From: Rhypophila decipiens | Lineage: Eukaryota; Ascomycota; Sordariomycetes; Sordariales; Naviculisporaceae | Assembly: GCA_033297075.1 (NCBI GenBank) | Contig: MU858173.1 | Coordinates: 48,961-112,960, forward strand | Direction of reading: 5' to 3' | Length of the DNA: 64,000 nt | Shown: positions 54,896 to 64,000 of the stretch, piece by piece | Layout of the letters: each line of letters opens with the position of its first letter | Position numbering within the stretch: position 1 is the first letter of the stretch | Made by a program: the position numbers and the translations under genes | The notes under the pieces: model-generated | Told to the model about the DNA's origin: nothing | What the model saw: the letters and a program-made list of their open reading frames with translations, nothing else | Databases searched by the model: none

Positions 54896-56228
54896 ATGTC
54901 TATTGATCTTCCTTCTCTTACTTTGCAAACCTCCCCATCTGAGCTGAACCACATATCACTTGCGTGGCCAGCTTCTCCATTCATTCTCTTGCGAGTTGTT
55001 CTATCAGTTCTTCCACAGCAACAGGAGCCAACTTTCCGTCCTGGCTATTCCAACATCCTGCCTCCAACGATGAAAAGAGTCAAAATTGTCCCCGACGGTG
55101 ACCTCACACTGGTCATAGGCCATGGCGATAACATATGCTAGTTTCTCGTCGATTCTAGCATCCTTTCACGGGCCTCACGGCCGTTTAAGTGTATGCTCCA
55201 AGGGCCATACATCGAAGCGCGCCCAGAAGAAGGGGATTGGGTCGTCATCTTGCCAGGCGACAACCCGGAGGGAGCAAAGGTTGTGCTGAACGTGATCCAT
55301 CACCGGCCCGCGAATCCCAACATCAAAGATTCCGGACTGAAAAAGCTTCACGCTATTCTCACATTCGCCCAGAAATACGACTTGCCATATATCATGCGTG
55401 CCTTCAGCCTGTTGCCTTCATTGATCTTTGCCTCTGTGCCTGACGTTGGACAATACTCGTTAACAATAAAGGTTGGACTAGCATGGGAGACTGGCGGAAT
55501 GTATTTGCTCGGGAAATTGGTCAAGTGGATCGTCCATTTCTGTCATGAGGACGAGGGATTAGGTCTAACCACCCCTGACGGTACGCACATTGAAGCAGCC
55601 GACGCCGAGAGTATGGCATTGGTTCCTGTAGGGCTGTTTGGTATGTTCTCTTTTATACAACTGCTATCAGTTTCACTTGACTCAGTGGTTATTCCCCCTA
55701 CACTATTGATAACCTTTATTCACGCTGTCTTTGACCCCCGCTTGGAGGTATTGCACGATGACAATATTGCTGACCTCTATATTCATATCCATAGATGCTA
55801 TCGCGATGGAGCGTCGCAGAATCGTCGACAAGATATTCGAAAACATCCGGAAAGATGTGGCAGAGCTTCGACAATACGGCAAAATGGATATTAAATCCAG
55901 TCCATACTGCAGGGCAAAGACGTTCAGAGGCGAACCCCATCCCCCGTGTACCACGCATTGGTTAGACTCCATCATGGCCTCATTCACGGATGACGAAATC
56001 CGTTGCATTTCGGCGAGATCTGATGATGATTCCAACATCTATCCATTCAGTATCAACCACCTTGAAAGTCTCATCGGCAGAATACGTTCGCCAGCCACTT
56101 TTAATGCAAAACACAGTGGATGCGATCCTTTTAGGAAGAAATTCCTTTGCTATTGCCGCGAAGCCTTGGAAGATGTGACTACCCCTATGGCTGAAGAGCA
56201 CAAGAGGTACCTTTCGAGTCAGGGGTAG
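54896..56228 (+). pseudogene. BTB/POZ-type paralogue 5 with premature stop
   Basis: Exons 54896..55640 and 55795..56228, intron 55641..55794 (GTATGT..ATAG), would give about 392 residues. The frame is unbroken except for TAG at 55139-55141, just before FLVDSSILSRASRPFKCML, where paralogue 4 has Glu in EFLVDS; a GAG to TAG change fits. The rest matches the family: DGDLTLVIG, GPYIEARP, WVVILPGDNPEGAKVVLNVI, and HAILTFAQKYDLPYIM. Exon 2 DAIAMERRRIVDKI aligns with paralogue 4. A shorter protein could start at ATG 55193. Most likely a recent pseudogene. Confidence 0.75.
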
Positions 56229-57346
56229 GAGCCGAGACGAGCAAAGATTTTAAGGGACAATGGGACAATAGGGTCGATAAAGGGGTATAAACTTCGATGT
56301 GAAGGCTGAATAAGGAGATATTAGATACATTACAAAGACGGGTTACAAGCCTTTTAATCTACGTTCTTACACCTTCTCAATTTCTCTTTAATAAATATAA
56401 GCGTCATCCTCCTTCCACTTAGCTCACTACTCTGCACAGCAGATGCCGTTAACAGCATTTCTTGCACTCGCTATAGTTACTACAGTCATCCACTATACTG
56501 TATGTTCTTCGAAAATACCCAGGACGTGGTGAATTTCCTCTCGAATACTATCCACATCACCGGCTAGAGCCGTCTGCAGGTGGTTCTAGCTAAGTGGCTC
56601 GAGAGCTCTATCAACTTTGCGGGCTGTGATGAGATCAGCCAAAACTGGGTCTTGGTCTGGTTGGATATATTCCATCATCCGTCTCGACGCTCATAGCCTA
56701 GGGGCCCGGGGGGGAACGTCTAATCAAAGAAGCAGCTCCAACAACTCCTGAATCCTCCGATAGTAAGAGTAAGGATAAGAAGGTAGCACCTAAAAAGCTA
56801 GTTACACACACAGCCTCAACCTCCAAGACTAGCCGAGTCTCTATATTCCTATAACACACTTCACATCTATTCACTTTATATTTGTGTTTTGTCGAAAGTC
56901 TCTTTAAGGGAAAGACAGGTAGTGATAAATGCCTGCTTAGCTCGATCGAGACCAAGTAAATCCGGTAGTAAAACCGGTAGTATTTAAACAGCAGGGGGCA
57001 GCAGATCCAAGTGCCCCCGGGCTTTATCATCCTCCAACCCTTTTAACCTCACTAACAACAATGACACAGCCGTTTCTACCAAAGTTGCAGCGGCAGGACC
57101 AGCAGCCTGAGCTGCGTCATCGACGGGGTGTCCATGGAAACCGAGTACCGCTCCCGCTACCCCCCTCTATCCACGGCCTAATAACCAGCGGACAGTGGAC
57201 TCAATCAGGCCCAGGCTAAGACGATCGAGGACGTCGAGTTCGGAACGGGGGGGGGGGGGGGGCACCAATGATGGCCGGAACTTCTGATTCGCGACCCTTG
57301 ATAATGTCGGGGAAAATGAGCCCTACGTTGCCACAAGAGGGAAATC
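56229..57346. other. Repeat-relic-like stretch
   Basis: Traces of former coding sequence are interrupted by stops (such as a Ser/Lys/Pro-rich stretch at about 56715-56850), with AT-rich blocks and a G16 run at 57247-57262. No intact gene. Consistent with an old, mutated insertion. Confidence 0.4.
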
Positions 57347-57820
57347 ATGGGTTACATCATCACCCTGCTCCCGCTACAGAGGAAGAGCATCACTTACGAA
57401 ACGATGCCGCCTTCTGTCCGCTCGCGCGACTACACCAAACGGATTCGCCCTGAACCGTTGACTGTGCCCAACCTCATTTGCCGGAAGTGTTTCGGCTCAG
57501 CTCTCGAGGAACTGCGTAAGGGAAATCGGATGGGTTAGGTGCCTATTCCGACGTGCTCTTTCGACAATGCGGCCTCCAAGAAATGTACCGATTGTACTAA
57601 AAACCCTTTGGAGCTCGAGCTCCGTTGGGACAGAGGGAATATGCGGCATCTCGGCGATGCTACTATTGTTGTCGAGGTTTACGAGCTTGTCGACGGAAGT
57701 GTTGACCTAGTCGACAGTGTTCGTGGCTTCATCCGGTATAGTCGGGTGAAATTCGAGAGGGCTAGAGCCCAAGGCGACAAGATTACACCCGATGGTAGTA
57801 TCAGGAGGGGGCGGCGGGAG
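57347..57820 (+). pseudogene. Broken Cys-rich ORF
   Basis: Frame 2 is open from ATG 57347, stops at TAG 57536-57538, and continues in the same frame. Around the stop lies a metal-binding-like pattern: LICRKCFGSALEELRKG before it, and PTCSFDNAASKKCTDCTK after it (two C-x2-C pairs). The frame then degrades into Gly/Arg-rich sequence that overlaps the opposite-strand ORF at 57931-58242. It looks like a gene fragment with a nonsense mutation; I do not know the family. Confidence 0.4.
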
Positions 57821-57930
57821 CGTGAGGATCCCAGCGGAAGCAGCGGCATCGACGGGGGGTCCGTGAACACAAAGGGGGCGGCGGGAGCGTTGCTCGGGGG
57901 TCCAGGTTTGATGACGTCCCGAGTTCTTAC

Positions 57931-58242
57931 CTCTAGCTTCATCTTAAAGGTCTCGAAGTCGGACCATTCCTCCTTCGTGAAGTCCTTCCAGATCAGCATC
58001 CATCTGGAAAGGATGGGCTTGAATGTGGCCCAGCTGTGAATGTTCGAGGGTGTCTTGTACCCCTTGTCGTAGGCGTTAAGGAGGATCTGTGCGTCGGCTA
58101 AGCCGGCGGAGCTGTTGAACGGGGTGGGCTCCCGTCTCTGCCGTTTGGCGCGGATCTGATGCTCGAGCTGAGCCTTGAGGTTTGCTTGGGAGGCATTCGA
58201 GCTTTGCTCCTGCTCGCTCCTTACAACAAGGCCCCGAGACAC
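57931..58242 (-). CDS. Unassigned coding exon (partial)
   Basis: The open minus-strand stretch encodes about 104 residues with coding-like composition (ADAQILLNAYDKGYKTPSNI, then WATFKPILSRWMLIWKDFT) and ends in a donor-like GAG|GTAAGA at 57930. No ATG is present in its 5' part and no next exon was found. It lies head-to-head with the + strand ORF at 58454. It may be a fragment of a gene carried by a repeat. Confidence 0.35.
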
Positions 58243-58453
58243 CGACGGGGACGGGGAGGAAGGGGGCCCAAGGGCCTACCGGACCGACCGCAAAATCAGC
58301 GGGCCTTCCGAAGTATCGGTCAGACCGCGGGGCGGTGGTTGAAGCCCCAACCATGCAGAGTCATCAGTTATTGATCTGACAGCGGTTGTCGCCCAAGCAA
58401 CCAACACATCTCGTGCTCAGGACGGGGAAAACCTGCCCCCAACCCTCCGTAAC

Positions 58454-59059
58454 ATGGCCGAGGGTATGCTCACGGTGTTCACCAACAAGATGGATGCCCG
58501 AACCAACGTGGCCAAGCTCGAGGCCACAAAGAACCAGATCAAGTCCATCCCAGGGCTTGTCCCAGGCGGAGACAATTCCGCCACCTCCCACATCGAGAAA
58601 CGGGGCTCCATTGAGCTCCTCCGAGAAATTTTCCGGACCGCCAAGGATGAGCGGAACAAGTTGGCGGCCTTCAGTGACGCATTTGAGACACAGATTATGC
58701 CAATCATGAATGAGATTGTCGGCAAACACGCCCAACTCACATTTGCAGAGGCTACTAACGATGATATTCTCTCCAACTTTGGTTCCCCGTCGCCCCCGAT
58801 AAGTATCAACAGCTCCACACATTCCCTCAGTAAATCGAGTTCCAAGCACAAGCAATCTAGAAAGAAAGCTGCCGCTGCACCTCGAGACTTAACCGGCGAT
58901 GACGACCCGGACGACGACGCCCCCTTGTCGCCAAATCTACAGGCAGCAAGGCCCAACAGCAGCGTTAATAGCATCCATCTCGACTTCAAGCACTGCACCA
59001 ATCGCTCGGGGTTCCTACCAATGTCTATAATTGCTCTCTTTTCGCTGCCTCTCAGATGA
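58454..59059 (+). CDS. Hypothetical helical protein
   Basis: A 201-residue ORF starts at ATG 58454 (MAEGMLTVFTNKMDARTNVA); the frame is open about 110 bp further upstream, so the start may lie in an earlier exon. Residues 1-110 are predicted mostly helical and charged. A Ser-rich stretch and a Lys-rich patch (SKHKQSRKKAAAAP) follow, then an acidic run (DDDPDDDAP). No domain is recognised. It sits between relic sequence and a Fot1/pogo element, so it may be a decayed or element-associated gene. Confidence 0.45.
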   Translation: MAEGMLTVFTNKMDARTNVAKLEATKNQIKSIPGLVPGGDNSATSHIEKRGSIELLREIFRTAKDERNKLAAFSDAFETQIMPIMNEIVGKHAQLTFAEATNDDILSNFGSPSPPISINSSTHSLSKSSSKHKQSRKKAAAAPRDLTGDDDPDDDAPLSPNLQAARPNSSVNSIHLDFKHCTNRSGFLPMSIIALFSLPLR

Positions 59060-59457
59060 ACAGGATGGAAGAAAGGTGATAGGATGTGGTCGGCCCTAAT
59101 GGGAGAAGATGTTAGTAAAGTTTCACATTGTTTGTAGATTTCGAAATGTGCTGCCTTTTAGCTCGGATATCTTATTATGACTCGTATGGTTGGACCGGGT
59201 GTGCTTATATAAGAAGGTTTTTCTTAATCACTGCAGCCTTGTCCCTGACATGTATGAGTGCAGACAACATATGTTATTCCCACTGATATAGTCTCTCTTT
59301 TGGCTGCTCCCGGTGCTTGGTGTTGTAAGGTAAGATGAGTAGGTGGAAAGTTCGTATTGAAGATTAAGAAGAGGAGAGAGAGAGAGAGGGAGAGAGAGGC
59401 TCCCAGGGGGAGGGCTCTCGATATATATACATGGATGGCCTGTATTCCAGCGTCGTA
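59060..59457. other. Flank of the transposon; GA-rich tract
   Basis: A GA microsatellite-like tract lies at about 59370-59400. No gene. The TA at 59456-59457 is the left target-site copy of the transposon. Confidence 0.6.
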
Positions 59458-59501
59458 GACGCCAAGACTGCTAGACCGATCGACCCCTGAACCGAACATG
59501 G
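59458..59501 (+). repeat. Left terminal inverted repeat
   Basis: Begins GACGCCAAGAC next to the TA target copy. Its reverse complement matches 61275-61318. Confidence 0.85.
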
Positions 59502-59568
59502 CTTGGCAAACCCCCCCAAGGGCAACCACCCCCATTTTTGAAGCTATTTACATAGAAAAAAACGGATT

Positions 59569-61185
59569 TCAACATTCTTCAAGGTCCCTGATCCTTTCTA
59601 GGCCATGGATAATTGTATCCTGGGCTTCCTGCAGCACTTCTTCGTCAATGACAGGTTCGTTGGCCCGCCTCCGCTTGGGGGCCCTCTCCGAAGCCCTCTG
59701 GGGTTCCACAATGGCTTGTAGGGTAGCAAATCCATCGTTGGGGTTCTCTTTGACTTTTTTCTTTGTATAGGGCTTACTGGCATCCAAATCGGTGGCTAAT
59801 TTGGCTATTTGGGCCCTCAATGCAGCGTTTTCAGCCGCCAATCGATCCACTACTTGGCCAGCCTTCTGTGCCAATACTCTTTGTTGCCTGCCCACATCTC
59901 CCATCTGTTCAATGATGTCCCTACCTTTCTTGGGCGTAAATAAGGAATCTGCTGGCCGTTTTCTACCGCCGTTGGTGGGCGTGGAAGGTCTGGATCCAGG
60001 TGTTATGGGCGGTCGATCCACCTCCTTGATGGCCTCTGGATCACCCAGTATTTTTGATGGGTTGAATGGCCAGATCCCCGTATTCTGGAACCCAGACCTT
60101 ATATTGCAGCTTACCGTAGCTTTCTTTGACGCCTCTTTGTATGCATAGAGCCAACGTCGCTTGTTGGCCGGGGCTGACGCCTTGTTGGGTCCATACACAA
60201 TGGTTAACTGGCGGAAGTAGGTCTTCAAGGGGGAAAAGACAGATCTATCGAGTGGCTGGCTCTTGTGGCTTGTGTGGGCTGGTAAATAGAGCAATTCAAC
60301 GTTATTCTTGAAGGCGGTAAGTTGGAATTGCTCGTCAACGTGGCTGGAGTGCTCGTCAAGAATAAGAAGGCGCCAGTCTGACGGACTGGCCGGCTTTGTT
60401 TCCGGTAAATACATCTCCCGAAGCCATCGATTGCAAATCTTGGAATTGCTCCAGCCAGTAACCGATTTATCGAATTTCCAGCCAGGGAAATCTTTCCGTA
60501 GTTGTTTTTCTGGGGGGAACCATTGGCCTTGAAGACTGGCCCCCGTAAAAACCACGGCTGGATTCAGTCTTTTACCCCCAACGGTGACACACTCGATAAC
60601 AGAGACCCAGGTTGAGCCTTGGGGGGTCTCTACGTACGGCCGGCCAGTCATTGCATCGCCTATAACCTTCCCAACAGCCGTTTCCATCTCCTGCATACCA
60701 TGCTCATCCATATTGGCCATGTTGGCTGGGGTAACCCCCCTGGACCGGATTTTATCGTCCAGACGGCGGAAGAAATCTTCGTACGCCTCCTTAGTAGAGC
60801 CTCTGACTCGCTCGATTTCCAATGGCTTGCCTTCCTTGGGTTGGACATCGGGGTGGCGGCGTAAGAAGCGGTCTGGCCAACGTACCCCCAGCGGCTTCGT
60901 ATCGCCGGCTTCCATGAGGATCATTTGAGCGAACGCTCGAAGGCGTGGCTTACTTGCGCCACGCCCAGCCCTCTCTTCGGCCTTGGCCCAGTCGGCTATG
61001 AACTGCTCTTGGGCTTCGGAAAGCCGTTGCCTCGTTTTTTTGACCTCTTTGTCGGCTTGGGCGCCATGGAGGCGGTCCCACAACGTGGTTTGAGCCACCC
61101 CCCATTCTTCGGCGGCTTTTTTGAATGGGGTGCCCTGACGTACAGAAGCAATGGCTTGGTCAATTGCCTGCTCATTGACGGTCAT
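59569..61185 (-). CDS. Fot1/pogo transposase
   Basis: An intact 538-residue ORF starts at ATG 61185 (MTVNEQAIDQAIASVRQGTP). An N-terminal psq-type HTH covers about residues 5-45 (FKKAAEEWGVAQTTLWDRLH) and a CENP-B/Tc5-type HTH about 52-120. The DDE domain has catalytic Asp at 160 (NMDEHG), 277 (LILDEHSSH) and 313 (QPLDRSVFSPLK), the D-D-D set of the pogo/Fot1 group. The C-terminal part contains a Pro/Arg linker, a predicted coiled coil (LAAENAALRAQIAKLATDLD) and a basic patch (PKRRRANEP), probably nuclear localising. No stops or frameshifts, and little sign of RIP, so it may be recently active. Confidence 0.93.
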   Translation of the reverse strand: MTVNEQAIDQAIASVRQGTPFKKAAEEWGVAQTTLWDRLHGAQADKEVKKTRQRLSEAQEQFIADWAKAEERAGRGASKPRLRAFAQMILMEAGDTKPLGVRWPDRFLRRHPDVQPKEGKPLEIERVRGSTKEAYEDFFRRLDDKIRSRGVTPANMANMDEHGMQEMETAVGKVIGDAMTGRPYVETPQGSTWVSVIECVTVGGKRLNPAVVFTGASLQGQWFPPEKQLRKDFPGWKFDKSVTGWSNSKICNRWLREMYLPETKPASPSDWRLLILDEHSSHVDEQFQLTAFKNNVELLYLPAHTSHKSQPLDRSVFSPLKTYFRQLTIVYGPNKASAPANKRRWLYAYKEASKKATVSCNIRSGFQNTGIWPFNPSKILGDPEAIKEVDRPPITPGSRPSTPTNGGRKRPADSLFTPKKGRDIIEQMGDVGRQQRVLAQKAGQVVDRLAAENAALRAQIAKLATDLDASKPYTKKKVKENPNDGFATLQAIVEPQRASERAPKRRRANEPVIDEEVLQEAQDTIIHGLERIRDLEEC

Positions 61186-61274
61186 TTTGGCGATTTTTTC
61201 GATTTTTTAGGATTCGAATTGATGAAGTTGTTGATGTTCAAAGTGGTGGTGGTGGAAAAAGCGGTCTGGGAAAT

Positions 61275-61318
61275 CCATGTTCGGTCTGGGGGTCGATCGG
61301 TGCGGGGGTCTTGGCGTA
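61275..61318 (-). repeat. Right terminal inverted repeat
   Basis: Partner of 59458-59501, ending GTCTTGGCGTA beside the right TA target copy. Confidence 0.85.
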
Positions 61319-61736
61319 TAGACCGTACAGTTCAGGGCGTATGCCGTGTTTCCTTCAACACTTGGAACCCTGCGCCTGCGGATCGATGGCATCGGGACCT
61401 TCGAAATGGAATTCTATTATGCCTTGAAGTTTTAAGTAACTTATTCGAGACTATGCGTTACATGCAGAGCTAGCTAGAGCCAAGAAGTTTTTATCTGGCT
61501 AAGTAGAAGTATTCTTTAAGATATTTCTCCTTTATTTTATAGAATACATCTTAAAATATCCTTTTTATATCTAGAAGTAAGATGTATTCTCAAGTAGTAA
61601 TAAAAATAGGCTATTGAGCTTTTACATGGCATAATATCTAGAATTTAAAGAGGACACTAACATTAGAAGCTTGGGGAAATGTCTTGGAAAAGAACGAAAT
61701 AGAATTATCTATAGAATAAGATAATAAAAGCAGTCT
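61319..61736. other. AT-rich stretch with inverted repeat
   Basis: The stretch 61440-61740 is very AT-rich. A perfect 12-nt inverted repeat agaatacatctt / aagatgtattct lies at 61541-61552 and 61579-61590. It resembles sequence mutated by repeat-induced point mutation. No gene. Confidence 0.5.
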
Positions 61737-63486
61737 CTAAATAAAAGCTGCGGGCTGTTCGAGTTCGCGAATTATAGCTCGATTGAGGAGAATTTGTCGA
61801 TCCTCGGGATGAGGAATTCCTACCCCATCGAGAAGAGCATTATCTTCATCGTCCTGTACAAGAACAGCCTGAACAGGAGCAGCAGCTTGGAGTTCCTGGG
61901 GAACAGGCTCAGCCCCTTCGTCATGTATTCGCCCATGCACGGCCCACATGTGATCGTAACACTTCTTGCTGGTTGGGAAGTGTTCCAAGCAGGTCCAGCA
62001 AATATGAGTCCCGCAGCCCCGTTCGCAGGTGATGTGATTGCAGCCCGCAACCTTTTCGATCGGCGCGGTGCAATGAGGGCAATCCTTGATGCCAAGCTCT
62101 TCTTTGGCCCGCCGGAGAGCGTTTGCGCGGCCTGCCATCTTCTCCTTGTAGTCCCCGCAAGACATGCCGATATGCGGCGAGTGACAATTGCTGCAGTTCG
62201 GTTCGAGACAACCCAGGCACGTGAACGTTTCGGTTCGAGGGGGTGTCTTTGTTACTGATGTTGACCGGAAGATGTTCTCGCAGCCAGGTGTCGGGCAGTG
62301 GCCATATTGCTCAGGGCGCCGCCGGATCAAGGAGTTGAAAGAGGCACGTAGAATCCCCTCAAATTCCGGCCTCGGAAGGTGTGCAATTAGCTCGTCGAGT
62401 GAGAACAGCTTTTTGCATGGCTGGCCTGCTCCTGTGGCGACGCAAGAAATCGAGAGTTCGCATGTGGCAGTAGACGAACCAGCTGCTCGGGCCATGGTGG
62501 TAAAGCAGTCCTTGCAGTATCGATGTCCGCAAGAGCTCTCAATTGGGTCATCAGGTAGGCACAAGCACACTGCACACTCGTGTTCTTCTTCTTCCTCCAA
62601 TTGACCTGCTTTATCCCCGGGGCCAGGGACTGACTGAGCTTGCTCTATCTGTGAAATGAGCGAAGCAAGCACCTCAACGGCTTGGTCCTACCCTTTTTCT
62701 GACCCAATGATGCGTAGCTGGGATTTAGAGCTGTCCTCCTTGATCTGCACGTGGCATTGTCCTTGGATCAACTTGACCCACCTGCTAATCTCGCCAGTGC
62801 GGAAGGCAAACCCGGGATGCCACAAGTCCTTTCCTTGGTGGCTAGCTACTCGTCCACGCAGAATTTCTTGTAGCGCGCTTTTGGCGCATCCCACTCCAGT
62901 GTTATCTACGCCTTCGATCTTGATCATATTAGACCCCGAGCGGAATGTCCAAACTGCGACGTCAATACCAGCTCTTTCCCACGATGCCTGCCAGTGGAAT
63001 GCGTTGATCTGTTCCTCGATCAGGTGGTAAACAGGGTTACTGATCCATAACTTAACGCTTGTCCTAAGCTCGACGTCTATTTTGACCTCTCCGTGAGGTG
63101 AAAAGGAAACCGATGCATTGCTGAGCGAAGCCGCCGCATTCCTCGCGTCAGCCTCGTAAGTGAAGATGGCCCGGACCTCAAGTCTCTTCAAGTTCCCTTC
63201 TGGCCCCGGTTTTACTTTCCAATCGACGAACGGACTATATCTCGACAGCATAGTTCTGAAATATTCAATACTGTCTTCAACCTGGTAATTTGGAGTGACA
63301 GGTTCTGTTTCGATAAGTGCCAGGTATTCCTTTGGACTCGACAAGCGGGCTGCCCAGCAGTTGTGTGGTCCAGGTACCTGTAGTTGCCTCGATGGAGGGA
63401 AAGAGCCCGAATTTGTCTGCTTTGAGGGCTTCACAAAGTGCCCAAGCGAACTTGCCACTTTCTACTCTCATCTTCCATCTGAACAT
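61737..63486 (-). pseudogene. RING-IBR-RING (RBR) E3 ligase gene, broken
   Basis: The C-terminal part (from about 62600 down to 61737) has a complete RBR set. RING1 is CAVCLCLPDDPIESSCGHRY; the IBR contains CLGCLEPNCSNCHSPHIGMSC; RING2 reads CPHCTAPIEKVAGCNHITC with CGTHICWTC, which would hold the catalytic Cys. The same frame continues upstream to about 63400 but is cut by TAG at 62688-62690 (between SEKG and DQAVEVLAS), and there is no ATG before RING1. At about 63385 the frame must shift again to join MFRWKMRVESGKFAWALCEA. The upstream part (WKVKPGPEGNLKRLEVRAIF) is unrecognised. Two lesions indicate a pseudogene. It lies 420 bp from the transposon. Confidence 0.75.
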
Positions 63487-64000
63487 GTCGGTATTGCGGC
63501 CACAATTTCATGAAAATACAACAAGCCGGTAAAGATTTTGTATCAAGGTTTCCGTATGGCTGCGCGTTGAAGCCAGTCAAGCCACAATGTCTCATACAGC
63601 AAACTGCACCGCATTGACCGAATGCTATTGTGTCTATTCATCCGACTTGGTATAATCTAGGTCAATCCAGTACTGACATCCGCCTTCTTTGGAACACCAT
63701 CCATCCATGTGAGCCTTCCTGGACAATCAGCCCCTCCCTGCCCACACCCTGGACTCCTATCCCCGGCTCTGGTGAGCCTCCTCTGTCCTATCGAGACGGT
63801 AAGGGTGCGAAACCGTAATGGTACTTCTCAGGAAGGGACTGGAATGCTCCGAAGCTTTCATGTTTGCTTTTACTTCAACTTTCACTAAAGGACAACAAAA
63901 ACTCTAGTGACGGCGAGCGCCAAGAACCATACCACTCGGCCAAACCGTTCCTAAAAAGGAGCTCAAATTACAGAAGTTATCAGATCCTTCTGCAATTCAA
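63487..64000. other. Window end, no gene seen
   Basis: Upstream of the RBR relic. No helicase or other N-terminal domain continues here; short frames only. Confidence 0.45.

Larger units (their letters stand above)
59458..61318 (-). mobile_element. Fot1/pogo-type DNA transposon, structurally complete
   Basis: An 1861-bp element is bounded by imperfect 44-bp terminal inverted repeats (59458-59501 and 61275-61318; 35 of 44 positions match) and flanked by TA at 59456-59457 and 61319-61320, the target duplication expected of Tc1/mariner/pogo elements. It encloses a single uninterrupted transposase gene (59569-61185). The repeats share CCATGTTCGGT, GGGGTCGATCGGT and GTCTTGGCGT blocks and differ mainly in two short patches. 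Confidence 0.85.

Overview
The window reads as nuclear DNA of a filamentous ascomycete (Pezizomycotina, probably Sordariomycetes). Genes sit on both strands, mostly without operon-like packing. Introns are short (about 54 to 154 nt) with GT..AG borders. The families are typical of such fungi: Ish1/Msc1 repeats, DUF1996, DUF7730-like, MYND, fungal BTB families, Fot1/pogo transposons, and a tRNA-Met with an intron. The class assignment is inference; no single marker proves it.

Layout. 0-7 kb: a 74-residue protein, an Ish1/Msc1-like stress protein with two perfect CRE palindromes upstream, and a beta-lactamase-fold hydrolase broken by two one-base shifts. 7-11 kb: a tandem family of small membrane proteins with proline/PPxY tails, plus a relic copy. 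11-18 kb: a large degenerate G-alpha-like protein, a 3.4 kb gene-free stretch, and a secreted protein made only of five BTRD1-type repeats. 20-29 kb: a DUF7730-like protein, a zinc metallopeptidase-like gene, and two tandem MYND genes, the second frameshifted. 30-46 kb is mostly conserved genes: secreted small protein, DUF1996, M13 peptidase, mitochondrial DHODH, Mpv17/PMP22, GT25, a transposase-like HTH protein, a disordered protein and tRNA-Met. 47-56 kb: five paralogous BTB-type genes, one with FG-like repeats and one with a nonsense codon. 56-64 kb: repeat relics and broken genes, a structurally complete Fot1/pogo transposon with 44-bp inverted repeats and a TA duplication, and a broken RING-IBR-RING gene.

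Three themes cut across the regions. First, a 22-bp minisatellite occurs at three distant intergenic sites. Second, local tandem duplication has produced the membrane-protein, MYND and BTB clusters. Third, several otherwise well-conserved genes carry an apparent one-base deletion, meaning either widespread decay or consensus errors in the assembly. Exon boundaries were derived by hand from splice consensus and family continuity. No alignment or database search was run.
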